NCBI GenBank assembly: GCA_013350335.1 | Contig: CM023532.1 | Coordinates: 38,007,708-38,071,707, forward strand | DNA length: 64,000 nt | Source: Chimonanthus salicifolius | Taxonomy: Eukaryota; Streptophyta; Magnoliopsida; Laurales; Calycanthaceae | Direction: 5' to 3' | Part shown: in pieces, positions 27,605-40,424 of the stretch | How positions within the stretch are numbered: the stretch's first letter is position 1 | Layout of the letters: every line of letters starts with the position of its first letter | The notes under the pieces: generated by a model | Databases searched by the model: none | What the model was told of the DNA's origin: nothing | The model's input: only the letters and a program-made list of their open reading frames with translations | Program-made: the position numbers and the translations under genes

Positions 27605-27737
27605 AATTCTCCTCTCAAGAAGAAAACTCAAACAAAAATAATATGAATACTGATCTGATGATGATGATTAGTGATATGATAGAATAGTGATTGTGTTGAA
27701 TATATATATATGATGTTTGAGTTGCATTCTAATGCAT
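27220..27737 (-). repeat. Right arm of NLR coiled-coil inverted repeat
   Basis: 518-bp arm, inverted relative to 26640-27174. It ends at ATGCATTAGAATGCA read on the minus strand, with unrelated sequence outside. Both arms carry 5' flank pointing inward, so transcription from either side would run through coiled coil, spacer and the opposite arm. Confidence 0.92.
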
Positions 27738-27959
27738 CTCAAACAAAAATTGCCATAATTATCAACGATTAAAAAAAAGTAAAATGCCATTTTTTTAAAT
27801 TCCAACTTAAACAAACAAAAATTGCCAGAAGCATAATGATGGAAAAAGAGAGTAAAATGCCATTTTTTTTAAATCCCAACTCAAACAAAGATGAAAAAAG
27901 AGAAGTAAAATGCCTTATTTTTTAAAACCAACAATTTTCGTTGGCAACCACGAAACCTG

Positions 27960-28035
27960 ACACACCAACCACGCCCCAATTTGGGAGGGGCTCACACCAA
28001 CCACGCCCCCAATTCGGGAGGGGGGGGCTCCCACC
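27960..28035. repeat. Short direct repeat, two copies
   Basis: CACCAACCACGCCCC followed by AATTTGGGAGGGG is repeated once with small changes (period about 37 bp), ending in a G7 run. The flanks are AT-rich. No function is suggested by the sequence. Confidence 0.7.
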
Positions 28036-28139
28036 GACCCACAAGCTACGCCCTTGATCCCTTTCTTTTTATCTTTCATCTCCCGTAATGTCATTTTCCT
28101 TGCACATTTCATTTTTTGACAAATAGCTCCATAGATAGA

Positions 28140-28431
28140 GACTTTCAATTTTCATCTTAAAATGAAGGTACTTACTAAGGTAAAACAAATAGTTAGGTCA
28201 ATTATAATTTTTATAGTATAGATTTAAGATGATAAAATGAATGATTAATAGGGAGTTCAACTTCGACCATCTATTTTATTTGATTTAAATCAAGTGATTA
28301 TACATATTTAATGAGATTAATTGATTTTGAACTTTTATGTCATCAAGTTTTTTTTTAATTTTATAGAATCGTTAGACATTGATCAGACGCCAAGAATTTT
28401 CCATTATATGATAACATTAAATTTTTAAAAG
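28140..28431. repeat. Local direct duplication, copy 1
   Basis: Collinear with 30825-31200: ACTTTCAATTTTCAT, GTAAAACAAATAGTTA, GGGAGTTCAACTTCGAC and TAGACATTGATC landmarks are in the same order. Copy 1 lacks about 100 bp present in copy 2 and is followed directly by a foldback element that copy 2 does not have. Non-coding. Confidence 0.75.
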
Positions 28432-29975
28432 GCTGCCCATCCTAACACGGGATTTTTTTTGTTAGTGGACACGTGTTTTCAAAAATTTATATAAAAAGTC
28501 AATTTTACCCTTCACTTTTTGTAATTCCTTAAAAAGGAAACGTCCAAGCGGTACAACGCTGGTTTCAACGTCCAAGTTGTGCACCACACAGTGAAACAAT
28601 AGGCACACCACACTATGAAAATCTCCTTTAAAACTTTCAATTTATGTTTTAAGTACTGTGTATTTCTAAAATTTCTCAAATTGAATATCCAGACTAATTA
28701 CAATAATCTGATAAAATAATTTAAGACTTTAAGGTTTTTTCACACTCTCAAATGTTTAAAACATAATGTTTTACAAATAAGAGTATCCCTTGGCTGTGCC
28801 GAAACACATTTGGTAGTGTCAAAAGACCTTAAAGTCTTAAAGTATTTTTATCATGTTATCGTAATTAGTCCTAATATTCAATTTGAGAAATTTTAAAATA
28901 CACCGTGCTTAAAAAATAACGGTCTATGTTACAGTAATGCATAGCGTATTAGTCAAATAATAAAATCTCCTTTAAAACTTTAAATTTATTTTTTAAGCAC
29001 TGTATATTTCAAAAATTTCTCAAATTGAATATCCGAACTAATTACGATAACTTGATAAAAATACTTTAAGACTTCAAAGTCTTTTGACACTCCCAAATGT
29101 GTTTCGGCACGGCCAATGGATACCCTTATTTGTAAAACACTGTATTTTAAGTATTTGGGAGTATAAAAAGACATTTAAGTCTTAAAGTATTTTTATTATG
29201 TATTCGTAATTAGTTCAAATATTCAATTTGAAAATTTTTGGAAATACACAGTGCTTAAAAAATAACTTTAAAGTTTTAAATAAGATTTTAATATTTAACT
29301 AATGCACTATGTATTACCGTAGCATATGCAACATAGAACGTTATTTTTTAAGCACTACGTATTTCCAAAATTTCTCAAATTAAATATCCGGACTAATTAC
29401 GATAACTTGATAAAAATACTTTAAGATTTTAAGGTCTTTTAATACTCCCAAATGTGTTTCGTCACAGCCAAAGGATACCCTTATTTGTAAAACACTTTGT
29501 TTTAAGCATTTAGGAGTGTCAAAAGAACTTGAATTCTTAAAGCATTTTTATCAAGTTATCGTAATTAGTACGGATATTCAATTTGAGAAATTTTAGAAGA
29601 GATTTTATTGTTTAACTAATGCACTATACATTACTGTAGCATATGCAACATAGACAGTTATTTTTTAAGCACTGTGTATTTCACAATTTCTCAAATTGAA
29701 TATCCGGACTAATTACGATAACCTGATAAAAATACTTTAAGACTTCAAAGTCTTTTAACACTATCAAATGTGTTTCGTCATAGACAAGTGATACCCTTAT
29801 TTGTAAAACAATCTGTTTTAAGCATTTGGGAGTGTTAAAAGACCTTGAAGTTTTAAAGTGTTTTTATCAGGCTATCGTAATTAGTCCGGATATTCAAATT
29901 GCTTAAAAATAACTTTAAAGTTTTAGAGGAGATTTTATTATGTAACTAATGCACTATGCATTACCGTATCATGGA
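28432..29975. mobile_element. Foldback element F1 with four palindromic cores
   Basis: It begins AGGCTGCCCATCCTAACACGGG, an end type shared with the elements at 35346, 38710 and 63230. It then contains four ~260-bp palindromic cores: 28651-28910, 28995-29256, 29350-29597 and 29667-29904. Each core starts AAGCACTGTGTATTTC and ends with its inverse GAAATACACAGTGCTT, enclosing inverted CCGGACTAATTACGATAAC blocks and an asymmetric centre (GTTTCGGCACAGCC). Core 1 has its centre in the opposite orientation to cores 2-4. The right terminus is not clear. No coding capacity. Confidence 0.75.
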
Positions 29976-29999
29976 TTCTAGTCTAAATTGATTTTAGAT

Positions 30000-30824
30000 C
30001 AACATCCGACACACCCATTTCCCATCCAACCTTTTCCATATTTTTTTTGAATGATTGGGTAGTATTATTCATTAAAAAAGAGAGCCCACAAAAGAAGAAT
30101 ATACAAACTCAAAGCCTAGGTTAGGCAGGAGAAAAAAAAACAGGCCCAAACAAAATAGATGCCGAGAGACAAATCCCATAACAAAGATGGGCAAGCCCAC
30201 ACCCTGGGCCAGGGAAAGAACCCCTACAAACAATCAGTTGTAGTGGGATCCAAACCAGAGGAAAAAATACTAGAAGATTACCAGCGAGTCAGAGAAGAAG
30301 GAAGTTGGTCTTCATCCCTCCCGACGGGGTACTTCTTTTCACATTAAGAACAAGTTGAATAGGAAAAGACTAGTCTCAGTGTCCCATGTTGATTGAATTT
30401 TGAAAGGTAAATACTCTTGTGGTTCTGATTGAAATTAAAAAAAACAAAAAAGTATTGATGCAAAGAAGGGTTTCTCCTAAATATATAATTTTTTTTTTGA
30501 AAAATAAATGAGTTAGGTAAAAAGAATTGAAATAAAAAATCACAAGTTCATAAGAAATCTTACTTTAATATGAATTTCATACAGGAAAGTAGATGATGCC
30601 TGAATCTCCCCAAATTTTTTTAAGCTACAAACAAATTAAATAATAATAATAATAAAAAAAAGCTCTATTTTGCAATGATCAAAAGAAAATTCTATGAAAT
30701 GATATTTTAAGAGTCTAATATCACATGATTAAGATAATTAAATTTTACTTACCTACTATCCATATCATTTTTATATACCCTTATCTAGAATACATAACAC
30801 AATAAATTTTTTGATAAGGAAGAT
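30000..30824. other. Intergenic, no gene recognised
   Basis: AT-rich DNA. A 62-codon frame at 30159-30347 has no recognisable motif and no splice context. The segment 30040-30330 (T-rich start, ATTCATTAAAAAAG, and GCCCACAAAAGAAGAATATAC words) may be a decayed transposon end, but this cannot be supported further. Confidence 0.4.
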
Positions 30825-31200
30825 ACTTTCAATTTTCATTCTAAAATGAAGTTGTTTACTAAAGTAAAACAAATAGTTACGTCAATTATAATTTTTAGAG
30901 TATACATCACTCTATAGAGTCCACTTGTTCTACTAAATTAGATTGGTATGTATAGATATACAATTTATAAACAAATAAGTATTATTCAAATCTCTTTCTC
31001 CATGAGATTTGAGTAGATGAAATAAACAATTGATAGGGAGTTCAACTTCGACAATCTATTTTACTTGATTTAATTCAAGTGGTTATACATATTTAATGTG
31101 ATTAATTAATTTTAAACTTATTTTTTTATTTTGTAGAACCGCTAGACATTGATCTAATACCATGAATTTTCATCTGATGTTACATTGAATTTTTTAAATT
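30825..31200. repeat. Local direct duplication, copy 2
   Basis: Partner of 28140-28431 (see landmarks there). It contains an extra ~100-bp segment around 30905-31010 absent from copy 1. Downstream (31201-32450) lies AT-rich DNA with a small ATCGGCC-type MITE remnant near 31720-31822 and no gene. Confidence 0.75.
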
Positions 31201-32450
31201 TAAAATATATCACTTTATTTATTTAATTAAAGTGAATTTTTATATGATTTATTGTTATAACCAACCAAAAAATATATTTTAGAGAAAAGAGATTACAATG
31301 TTAACCCAGTCTATATACCCTTATTTTTCGGGATATTTCAAAAGAATTCTATTGTTTTTTTTAATTTGAAAAGAACTCTTTTGTTTTTCTTAATGTTTTG
31401 AAATATGCCTTAATATTTTTATTAGTAGTTTGTATAAAGACCTTCCTTGTCTTCCTCCATCACATGTTATAAAAAAATCAAGTAGTGGGATCGAAATGGA
31501 TGGTAATGGGTTCGATCTAACTAAAGATAATGAAAGAATGTGTTGATCATATATGAGCTAATAGTGTTTTATGCAATGGCCTAGCTGTTTGCTTCTTGTT
31601 GGGTGGCTTCTTTCTTGACTCTTTGTTTGTTGCTTTTTTTCTTCTTCTCCTATGCCTCTTTATCTATTAATATATAAATATATTTTTTTTAAATAAACAT
31701 AATGACTTTTTTTTAAATAAAAAGATATAAATATCGGCCGGGCCCACAATGGATATTCTTATTTATTTCTTTTTTTTTTTTGGCCGATACGCACAGTATC
31801 AACCGAGATTTATTCCCCTGCTTCTAAGCTAATGAATAGAAAGCACAACCCAAAAGGGCAAGCCTTGGACTTAAAAGGCCCAGAAATCAGCTCAAATGGA
31901 CCTAATATACGACTATGGCCCAAGCAACTAGTAGGCCCATGAGCTGGGTAGAGAAAAATCAAGAAAGATGTTGAATGCGGATGGGCCAACTTGGAGCTCC
32001 ACTTGGTTTGGCTGTGAAAGATGTTTTTTTAACAATGTAAACATACATTCCATTTTATTTAGTTCTAAAAATGTTATTGTCACTTAAACGATTTTGTTGA
32101 CAAAATGCAACTTCGCATAGTGATATTTTCATGTATTATCCAACATAGGTCTTAAACAATCTCGACCGTAGAACAAAAATGATCGGGACGAAGATGTAAG
32201 AAATTGAATTTTATGAAAAAAATTACAGGTCCAAAGAAATATTAATTTGAAGAGCTTGTGGGCTTAATCTCTAATTTTCAAAGGAGCCATCTAATTGAGA
32301 CTCTACTTTTACAAACATCTGAAAAATTGAAATATGTTGTAAGTCATAATGTATTAGAGAAGTCTCATTTATAAAATGTCAACCATAATCGCATTAAAAA
32401 GGATACTCACTTCAAGTTTAAACCAAACTATGAGACTGGGTAATGATTAA

Positions 32451-32488
32451 GAGGGAGAGGGAGAGGGAGAGGGAGAGGGAGAGGGAGA
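32451..32488. repeat. Microsatellite (AGAGGG)n
   Basis: About six tandem GAGGGA hexamers. It lies 65 bp beyond the point where pseudogene D loses similarity to genes A and B. A 63-codon minus-strand frame across it is an artefact of the repeat. Confidence 0.95.
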
Positions 32489-33102
32489 TTAATGATTTTT
32501 CTACCACCATAACCATGGTATAGTGATGAAATTCTGAATCACTGAATGTTGTTGCACACCTCTGCAAAGTATCCAAAATCCTCTCTGCAAAAGAATTTGT
32601 TAAAATCATAAAAGATCAGGACTGAAATTAAATTTATGAGATTTTGTAACTCTTGTCTACAATTCTAGTGACATAAAGTATTATAATATAAATTATGCAA
32701 TTTCATAAGATTTCAACCTTATGGTATTTAAGTGTTATTTTAAAATTTAAAAGCTGTAATGAATTTAATCTTACCATTTTCATATTCCAGCTAATGATTT
32801 CAGCCCTACTAAAAAGATATTATTCAATGAATCCTTAGATTTCAGTACGTTCCCACAATTGAAATATTCATTAATATTAGAGAACATCAATCAATATCAG
32901 AATATGGGTTTCAGGCTTAGACCAATCAATATATGACTGGATATCCAAACGTGCAAACTAGTAAAAATTATGAAGAGATTAATTGTTGATAGAGTTGAAA
33001 AATTATGAAGATTAAGGGGAATTTTTAACTTAATATTCAAACTTAAAAGATAAAGATACACTTAAACAACAAAATTACTTGAAATGAAGTTTTAAGATCT
33101 TA

Positions 33103-33243
<141 letters not shown>

Positions 33244-33424
33244 TCATTAATCTCATCTATATTTATATTTAAGATTATATAAAAATTATATGTATTCAAA
33301 CATAGATAGATAACCTTTGAGCAAGAGTTCATCAATGAGCTCGTTGTAAAATTGAATTCCCTCTGAATTAACCTCACCAAATCTACCCTCTGTCAAATAT
33401 AAAAGCAAAGAATCATCTTATTCA

Positions 33425-33559
<135 letters not shown>

Positions 33560-35345
33560 CTACTTGTATAAAATGTCATAATCAGAAGAGAGTTTTATTT
33601 AGTGGTAGATAATTAAGCAACAGTGCTATTTTACCCAAGTGGTCACCGACAATTTCTTTCATTTTTTTTCTTTTAAATAATATGGATATTCCCACTCCAC
33701 ATTAGAGATGAGATTAATTCCACAAATATACGAAATCACCCAAAAACCTGTGTATCAGATAAGTCCGGGAGGAATTACCATTTTCCTTAAAAAGGGAAAA
33801 TGAAAAAGTTTCTCTTGCAAGGGTTTAAGGTTTACAATTTTCTTCATAAAACAAATGACTTATGGAAATATTTGGAATCTTTTTACCATGTAGTGATGAT
33901 AATGGTCGTCAGCAACATCGGCATTGCTTCTATCTTCAATTTTTCCTAAACAAGAAAATGAATATAATTAGTGTCTATTTCATGAGTTTCCATTACATAA
34001 AAGAAGTTTTTTTTTTAGATTTGTACATATGCAGGTTTAATTATACCAGCTTTAAAAGTTCAAGTGATTGATGAGTCATGTTCATGGGTGAAAATGGATG
34101 TATACATAAGTTATGATGAGGATTATTAAATTGTAAAAAATACGACTTGAATCATCCTTGCCCCTATATATTTAAGAAAAATAAATAATAATATATATTT
34201 TTATCTATTGCATTCAATCAACTAGTGAAAATTCATCATATGAATACCAACTAATGTTAGATCTAAATCTAAAGAGAAAATAACATATGAATATATTACT
34301 AAATAGGCCCAACATGAGGAATTGAGGACCGTATACTCGAGTGAACAAACTAACCACCCATTTAGCTCTTCCTCGCAAACGACTCTCATTGATTAAGGTG
34401 AAACTCGGGTAGCATTTTAATAAATCCAATCCAATCAAACAACCCGAGTTTTTAGGATTTTTGTGTGATTTTTTAATATTCTGATATTTTTATAAAATTC
34501 AAATTCTTTTATAAAAACAACATTTATAAATTATAATAAAATGTACATGTTACGAAGAGATATTTGAAAATATGAAGTTCATATTAAACATTTGCTCATG
34601 TTGATTTTCTTTTTCATAATTTTTTAAATATTTTCTAAAATTTAAAATACTTATGAAATTTTTAGGACTATTCATTTGAAAGAAAAACTATTTCTTCAAT
34701 CCTCCATCATGTTTGAGACCGATTAAATGAACAATAAGGATCATTTAGAAGTTGGCCCACTTTCTAAAAATTGAGTTGTTGAAACTTGAAAAAAATGGAT
34801 AAAACTTTTAAATTATTCGTAAAATTAGAAATTTGACACGATGCAAAAGGTATTGATTCAAATCACTCTTAATACAAAAAGCTCATTCTCCATAATATTA
34901 TTCAATATATGAATAGAGAGGTTTTCGCATGTCTTAAGATTAACTTCAAAGAGTCCTAAATGCCTTGATCTTAAAGAAAACCTAAAAGATTAACTTCAGT
35001 ACATGTGGATAGAGAAGTTTAAGCATGTCTTAAAGATTAACTTCAGTATGTGGGTTTCTATACCGTACATTCTTTTGAATGAAAATACAATACCTCATTA
35101 GAAAAAAAAAAAAAACTTCAAAGAGGCCTAAACACTTATCTTAAAAAAAAAGTTGGCACTTTAGACAACGTGATCTTCTGTAAGGAGATAATGTTTTTCA
35201 AAATGTAGTGTGAAATTATCATTTTATCCTTTCATTCTCTTTTTGAAGGAAGGGTAAATTAGTAATTTCACATTATATTTTGAAAAAACATTATCACAGA
35301 AAATCACGTCTAAATGGCCATAATAATAATTTAAAGTTGTATGTC

Positions 35346-36760
35346 ATTATGTAAAGGCTGTCCATTTAGATACTAGGGTTATTAGTCATCAGACACAGGT
35401 TTTCAGATTTTTGGAGTAAATTATCCTTTTGCTCTCTTGTATTTTATCCTTCTGACGATTCTTCAGTTGATTTTTCAGTTCCTTCGAACGATTTAACTTC
35501 ACAGTCAATCGATTTGAGTGAGTCGAAACGAATGAAGGTCGATGCTACAGTGAAATTCTTTAAAAATTTTAAACAGTTAAATGTCTTTTAAAATTTTAAA
35601 GTTATTTTTTAAGCACTGTCTCTTTCCAAAAAATTTTAAATTAAATATGCAGACTAATTACGATAATCTGATAAAAATACTTTAAGACGTCAAAGTCTTT
35701 TGACATTCCAAAATACTTAAAATACTGTGTTTTACAAATAAGAGTATCCCTCAGCTGTGTCGAAAATATATTTGGGAGTGTCAAAAGATCTTAAAGTCTT
35801 AACGATTTTTATCAAGTTATCGTAATTAGTCTGAATATTTAATTTGAGAAATTTTGAAAATACACAATGCTTAAAAAATAACTTTAAAGATTTAAAGGAG
35901 ATTTTATTATTTAAAAAGGTTAATTTTTTAAGCATTATGTATTTTTAAATTTTCTCAAATTAAATATCCGAACTAATTACGATAACATGATAAAAATACT
36001 TTAAGTATTTAAGGTCTTTTGACACTCCCAAATGCTTAAAACACAGTGTTTTACAAACAAAGGTATCCCTCGACTGTGCAGAAAACACATTTGAAAGTGT
36101 CAAAAGACTTTTAAGTCTCAAAGTATTTTTATGGTTATCGTAATTAGTCCGGATATTTAATTTGAGAAATTTTGGAAATACACAGTGCTTGAAAAATAAC
36201 TTTAAAGTTTTAACGGCAAATTTATTATTTAAAAAATTATTTTTTGAGCACTGTATATTTCTAAAATTTCTCAAATTACATATCCGGACTAATTACGATA
36301 ACCTGATAAAAATACTTTAAAACTTTAAGATCTTTTGATACTCTCAAATATATTTTCGATACAGCTGAATGATACCCTTATTTGTATAATATTTTGGAAT
36401 ATCAAAAGAGTTTAAATTCTTAAAATATTTTTATTAGATTATCGTAGTTAGTATGGATATTTAATTTGAAAAATTATGAAAAGATACATTACTTATAAAA
36501 TAATTTTAAAATTTTAAATAATATTTTACTATTTAAAATTTTTTGTAAAAAATCATTGGAGCATTAACATTCATTCGTTGACTTGAAATCAACTGAATCG
36601 TCTGAACGATAAAATATGAAATCAACTGAGAAGGATAAAATATGAAGGGATAAAAAGGTAATTTAATCTCAAAAAGGTTAAAGGCAAAGTTGACTGGATC
36701 GAAAAGGCGTCGCATCAACTTTTACAAATGTCAGGAGACCGCAACGCTTGCTTTTGCGTA
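35346..36760. mobile_element. Foldback element F2 with three cores, in intron 2 of D
   Basis: It starts AAGGCTGTCCATTTAGATACT and contains three palindromic cores: 35611-35872, 35930-36190 and 36246-36494. The core arrays are flanked by partly inverted outer segments: ATCCTTCTGACGATTCTTCAG on the left, GAATCGTCTGAACGATAAAAT and AGAAGGATAAAAT on the right. Core spacing is 316-319 bp. Outer limits are approximate. Confidence 0.7.
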
Positions 36761-37698
36761 AACATGGTTTCACATGTGCCATATCTGACGAATTATGCTG
36801 AAATTTTTTTTTCTATAGAGGGTTTTTGATGGGAGAAAGAACAGAGAACATAAACTCACCATTTGCAAGATTACTCTCTTTCTCTGTAACAACTCTCATC
36901 TATTCAAACATATTCTTAAAGCCAATATTGAATCTCCATTTAAATTAAACTTATTCTGATTTTATTTTACTCTTAAAATAAAAATTTATTTAAATGATCT
37001 CATTTTAAACATTGATATTTAAAATTTTAATTTTATACAAATATTATCTTGAAAAGTATCTTTAAAACTTTACCTTCGTAAGCCTCATCAAACCCACATG
37101 ACCAAATATGTGTCAAAATAACAATAGAATAAGAGAGAGACATGGTTAGCATCACAAGAAAGAGAAAGAATAATAGGTATTTGAGTCATTTTTGGTAAAA
37201 AAATATGGCCTATCGGCCACAAGGTATCAACTATAATGCGTGTATTGCAGTTGAGATTCAGACAAATGCCAGACAAATACAAACAGAGGTGCAGTGGCTT
37301 CTAACGGCTGTAACATTTCTATATACATATATTAACTTTAACACGTTAAAGGAAAATAAATTCAAATAAAGAGAACTTTTACCAGGTACATGAGAGAAGG
37401 CATCCCAATTGCTACGACTTTTGGTAGCTTCCAAGTAGGCGCCTCAATCTTGTAAACATAACATGAAAAAGTATCATCACTCATTCTTGTATACACTATA
37501 ATACTGTATACTCAAGTTGCATGCTTAAACTTAATGCCAATACTGGTAAAAATATCTACCCCAGCTTTGGAGTACTCCCTATTTCTCATCAATGAACTCT
37601 CTGTGGGCATGTAAGAAAGTTGCATGCTTAAACTTAATGCCAATACTGGTAAAAAGATGATTATGATTTTTTACGTTGAAAATCTTCCTCTTAAAACT

Positions 37699-37812
37699 CC
37701 AAGGGGTTGGCCTAGTCGTGAAGATATAGGACTTCAGAAGTGAGGTCTTATATTCAATCTTGAAATTGAGGCGTATGTAAACTTTCCAATTTGTACACAC
37801 CAAATGAGTCTA
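37699..37812 (+). repeat. SINE, family 2
   Basis: Counterpart of 2524-2640: GGGGTTGGCCTAGTCGTGAAG head and degenerate B box (GAGGTCTTATATTCAATCT). Confidence 0.55.
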
Positions 37813-38344
37813 TGAGAATGGATTTATGAATGAAAATGGAATTGGGATTTTTCCGTTCTCTCTCTCCCCATCTTCCTTCCTCTCTCTCGTCGGATGGACT
37901 CCCAACGATTTCTACTTCTCTTCCGCTTCTTCTCTCTCACGTCTTCACTCTGTTTCTCTTCTTTTCTCTCTCTCTTCACTCTCTGTTCTCTCAGATCTGC
38001 CCATCATCCCCTAAACCCACTAAATCACAATCAAAGTCATATAGGGAGGAACAAAAACGGAGACAGACAAATGCATTTTTAAATTTCAGTACAAACGGAA
38101 GATTGATCTGTTTACCTGAAATGATGAAGTTGCAGCCCCTAAAAGGAACGACTGAGGAAATTGGCCACGCTGCAAAAAGCAGCTAATGGAGCCAAAGAGA
38201 TGAAAGATTAAGACAAATGCAAAGGCTTTCTTGTTCATCATCTTCAATGCTTACAGCAACCTGACTGATTTCTTTCTCTTGACTGTTAATCCACAACTTG
38301 GAAAATACTGTGAAATATGAGATTTTTGGGATGTGGATTATGGG

Positions 38345-38352
38345 TTTATATT
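38345..38352 (-). promoter_or_regulatory. TATA-like element of pseudogene D
   Basis: AATATAAA on the minus strand, 104-111 bp upstream of the exon-1 ATG, the same spacing as in genes A and B. It is deleted in orphan copy C of unit 1. Confidence 0.6.
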
Positions 38353-38709
38353 GAAAAACAATGTTCGAAGTTTTGAACTCTCTCTGATTTTTCCCTTTTT
38401 TTTACTATGGACTTGATGGGAAATTTCACACGAAATTCAAAATGAAAGAGCATGATTGATTACCAAAATATCAGAGGTCTATCACAGAATACTGTCTCTG
38501 TTCGTTTTCTTCGTCTCTCTTTCATCATTGTTTTACATTGATGTATTGGTGGGTCTGGTTCATGGATCATGTTCACCTGAAATATAATAGAATCAGGCTT
38601 GAAAAGCTCATATTTTTAATCACATTACAAATTCAGTTTATATCTATTTTGAGTTCAAGTTTAAGTTGGATTAAATTATCCATTTACGTTATTAATGAGA
38701 CATATATAA

Positions 38710-38968
38710 GGGTGTCCATCTTAGTACGGGCATAATCTTTTAAGAAGCAAGGGTTTTAGTAAACTTCTCATTTTGCCCCTCATCCATTTAGAGAAATCGG
38801 TTCTCTCGTCCGTGCACCGAACTGGACTATTTCCATTTCCAAGTGAATCAGTTCACTCGTCCGGTGAACCGATTCACTGGAAAGTAAATCGATTTTTGCA
38901 GGGACAAAGTAAAAAATCCGAAAAACCTGTGCTTCTTAAAAGATAATGCTCGTGTTAAGATGACCACT
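38710..38968. mobile_element. MULE-type MITE, 259 bp
   Basis: An exact 9-bp target duplication CATATATAA lies at 38701-38709 and 38969-38977. The empty site is preserved in unit 1 (GAGACATATATAAATAC at about 10305-10321). Terminal inverted repeats of about 45 bp: GGGTGTCCATCTTAGTACGG and, inverted, AGTGGTCATCTTAACACGAG, both continuing into ATCTTTTAAGAAGCA. The centre holds inverted GTGAATCGGTTCACTC-type words. A 9-bp TSD with long TIRs points to the Mutator superfamily. It inserted after the segmental duplication. Confidence 0.85.
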
Positions 38969-40424
38969 CATATATAAATACTATTATTTAAATAAGTGTG
39001 GACCATATATGGTTGAATGTGTTATTTACGGACATAACTATACTTGTTGTATGATGAGTCCACACACATTCAAACCGCAGGTCCAATCAAGCACACACAA
39101 GCAAGAAAGAACACGAGATTTATGTGGTTCGACAATATTATGTACGTTATGGGTCGTGCAAAGATTCCACTAAGAAGAAGTTACCGGTCAAATTACAAGA
39201 ATTTCACCAATCCTACCCGCAGGTTAGAAGGATTATAATCTTACCCACCCTTCCTACAGTCTCTCGTTCTCCTCTTTGTTTCTCTTCAAGAGAAACTGTA
39301 CCAACATGCAAACCTTTGTTGGATTTTATGACTCAAAGTCGTTTTGGGCCTGAATTGTCTGTTGGGCTCAAACCCACTGGGCCTAGTCTGTGTTGTAAGC
39401 CACGAATACTTGGGTCAATCAAATCTAGCAATTTATAAACAATTTTGGATTGGATCCACCCATTTATAAGCAGGTTAAAGTTTGGTCCAGTCATTTATTA
39501 AATGGGTCAGGGTAGGAAAAAAAGTCTAAGCAAATGCTCATGTGATGCTTCCTAAATGATTAATCAAGATCATTAAAAGTTTTGATTTGATCTTTAGATG
39601 TACATCCAATATTCTTTAATGTCTATTTGATGCATCATTTCCGTTGGATTAACCATGCGATATCTGAAATGACACCATGTGTTGTCCTTTGCCACAACAT
39701 ACCATTGTTACTTGCCAAAGACAACTCCAATTAAGCTTCTTAATATACAACCATAATCAAAAGTTCAAAACAAATTTTATAAATAAGCATACAACCATTA
39801 CGTAGAAGCATAGTTTTCTTATATGCAATTTAAATGAAATAATCGAATTACAACCGATTAAGTTCATTGTTATAACTTAGAAGATGTGAGTTCAAGTCTT
39901 GTGAACATTAGATAGTACAATCAGTTTATGAAAATAATTTGTCAAATTCAAATATAAAATCCAACTTCAGATTGTTGAGATAAATAACTTCAATAATAAT
40001 GATGAATATACATAAATTATAATGTCGTACTTTTTAACTTTAGTTTCCCTATTGAATTTATCATAAATTATAAAGCCAATCACTCTATTATTATGTCTTT
40101 CTTTATCTATCTTTTTTTCTTTTTTACGTTTTTAAGGATCCAGCTCTCCTTTTTACAGTTTGTGATTTACAAGTTACAACTTTTCAACTCTATATACTAC
40201 CGTCTTCCATTTACATGACCGAACTATCTTAGATAAATTTCTTTATTTTTATCATTTTTAAAATTATTTTAAATTATCTCCAATAAGATATTTTTAATGA
40301 AAGTTTGATTTGTTCAGCTGGTATTGATGAACTTGCAGTTCCCAAAAAGAAAGAACTGAGGAAAATGGCTACGATGGACAATGTCACACGCAGTTCAAAT
40401 GAAAGTACATGTTGCATTAACAAG

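Noticed and set aside
28986..29174. Short frames within foldback cores, also at 35732-36274
   Set aside because: They recur in every core because the DNA is repeated; they have no start context or protein similarity.
28651..29904. Possible CRISPR-like array from regularly spaced repeats
   Set aside because: Repeats are ~260-bp palindromes with similar, not unique, spacers in a plant genome. They are foldback transposon cores.
32418..32609. 63-codon minus-strand frame with a Ser-Leu repeat
   Set aside because: It is the translation of the (AGAGGG)n microsatellite joined to the remnant of exon 7 of pseudogene D.
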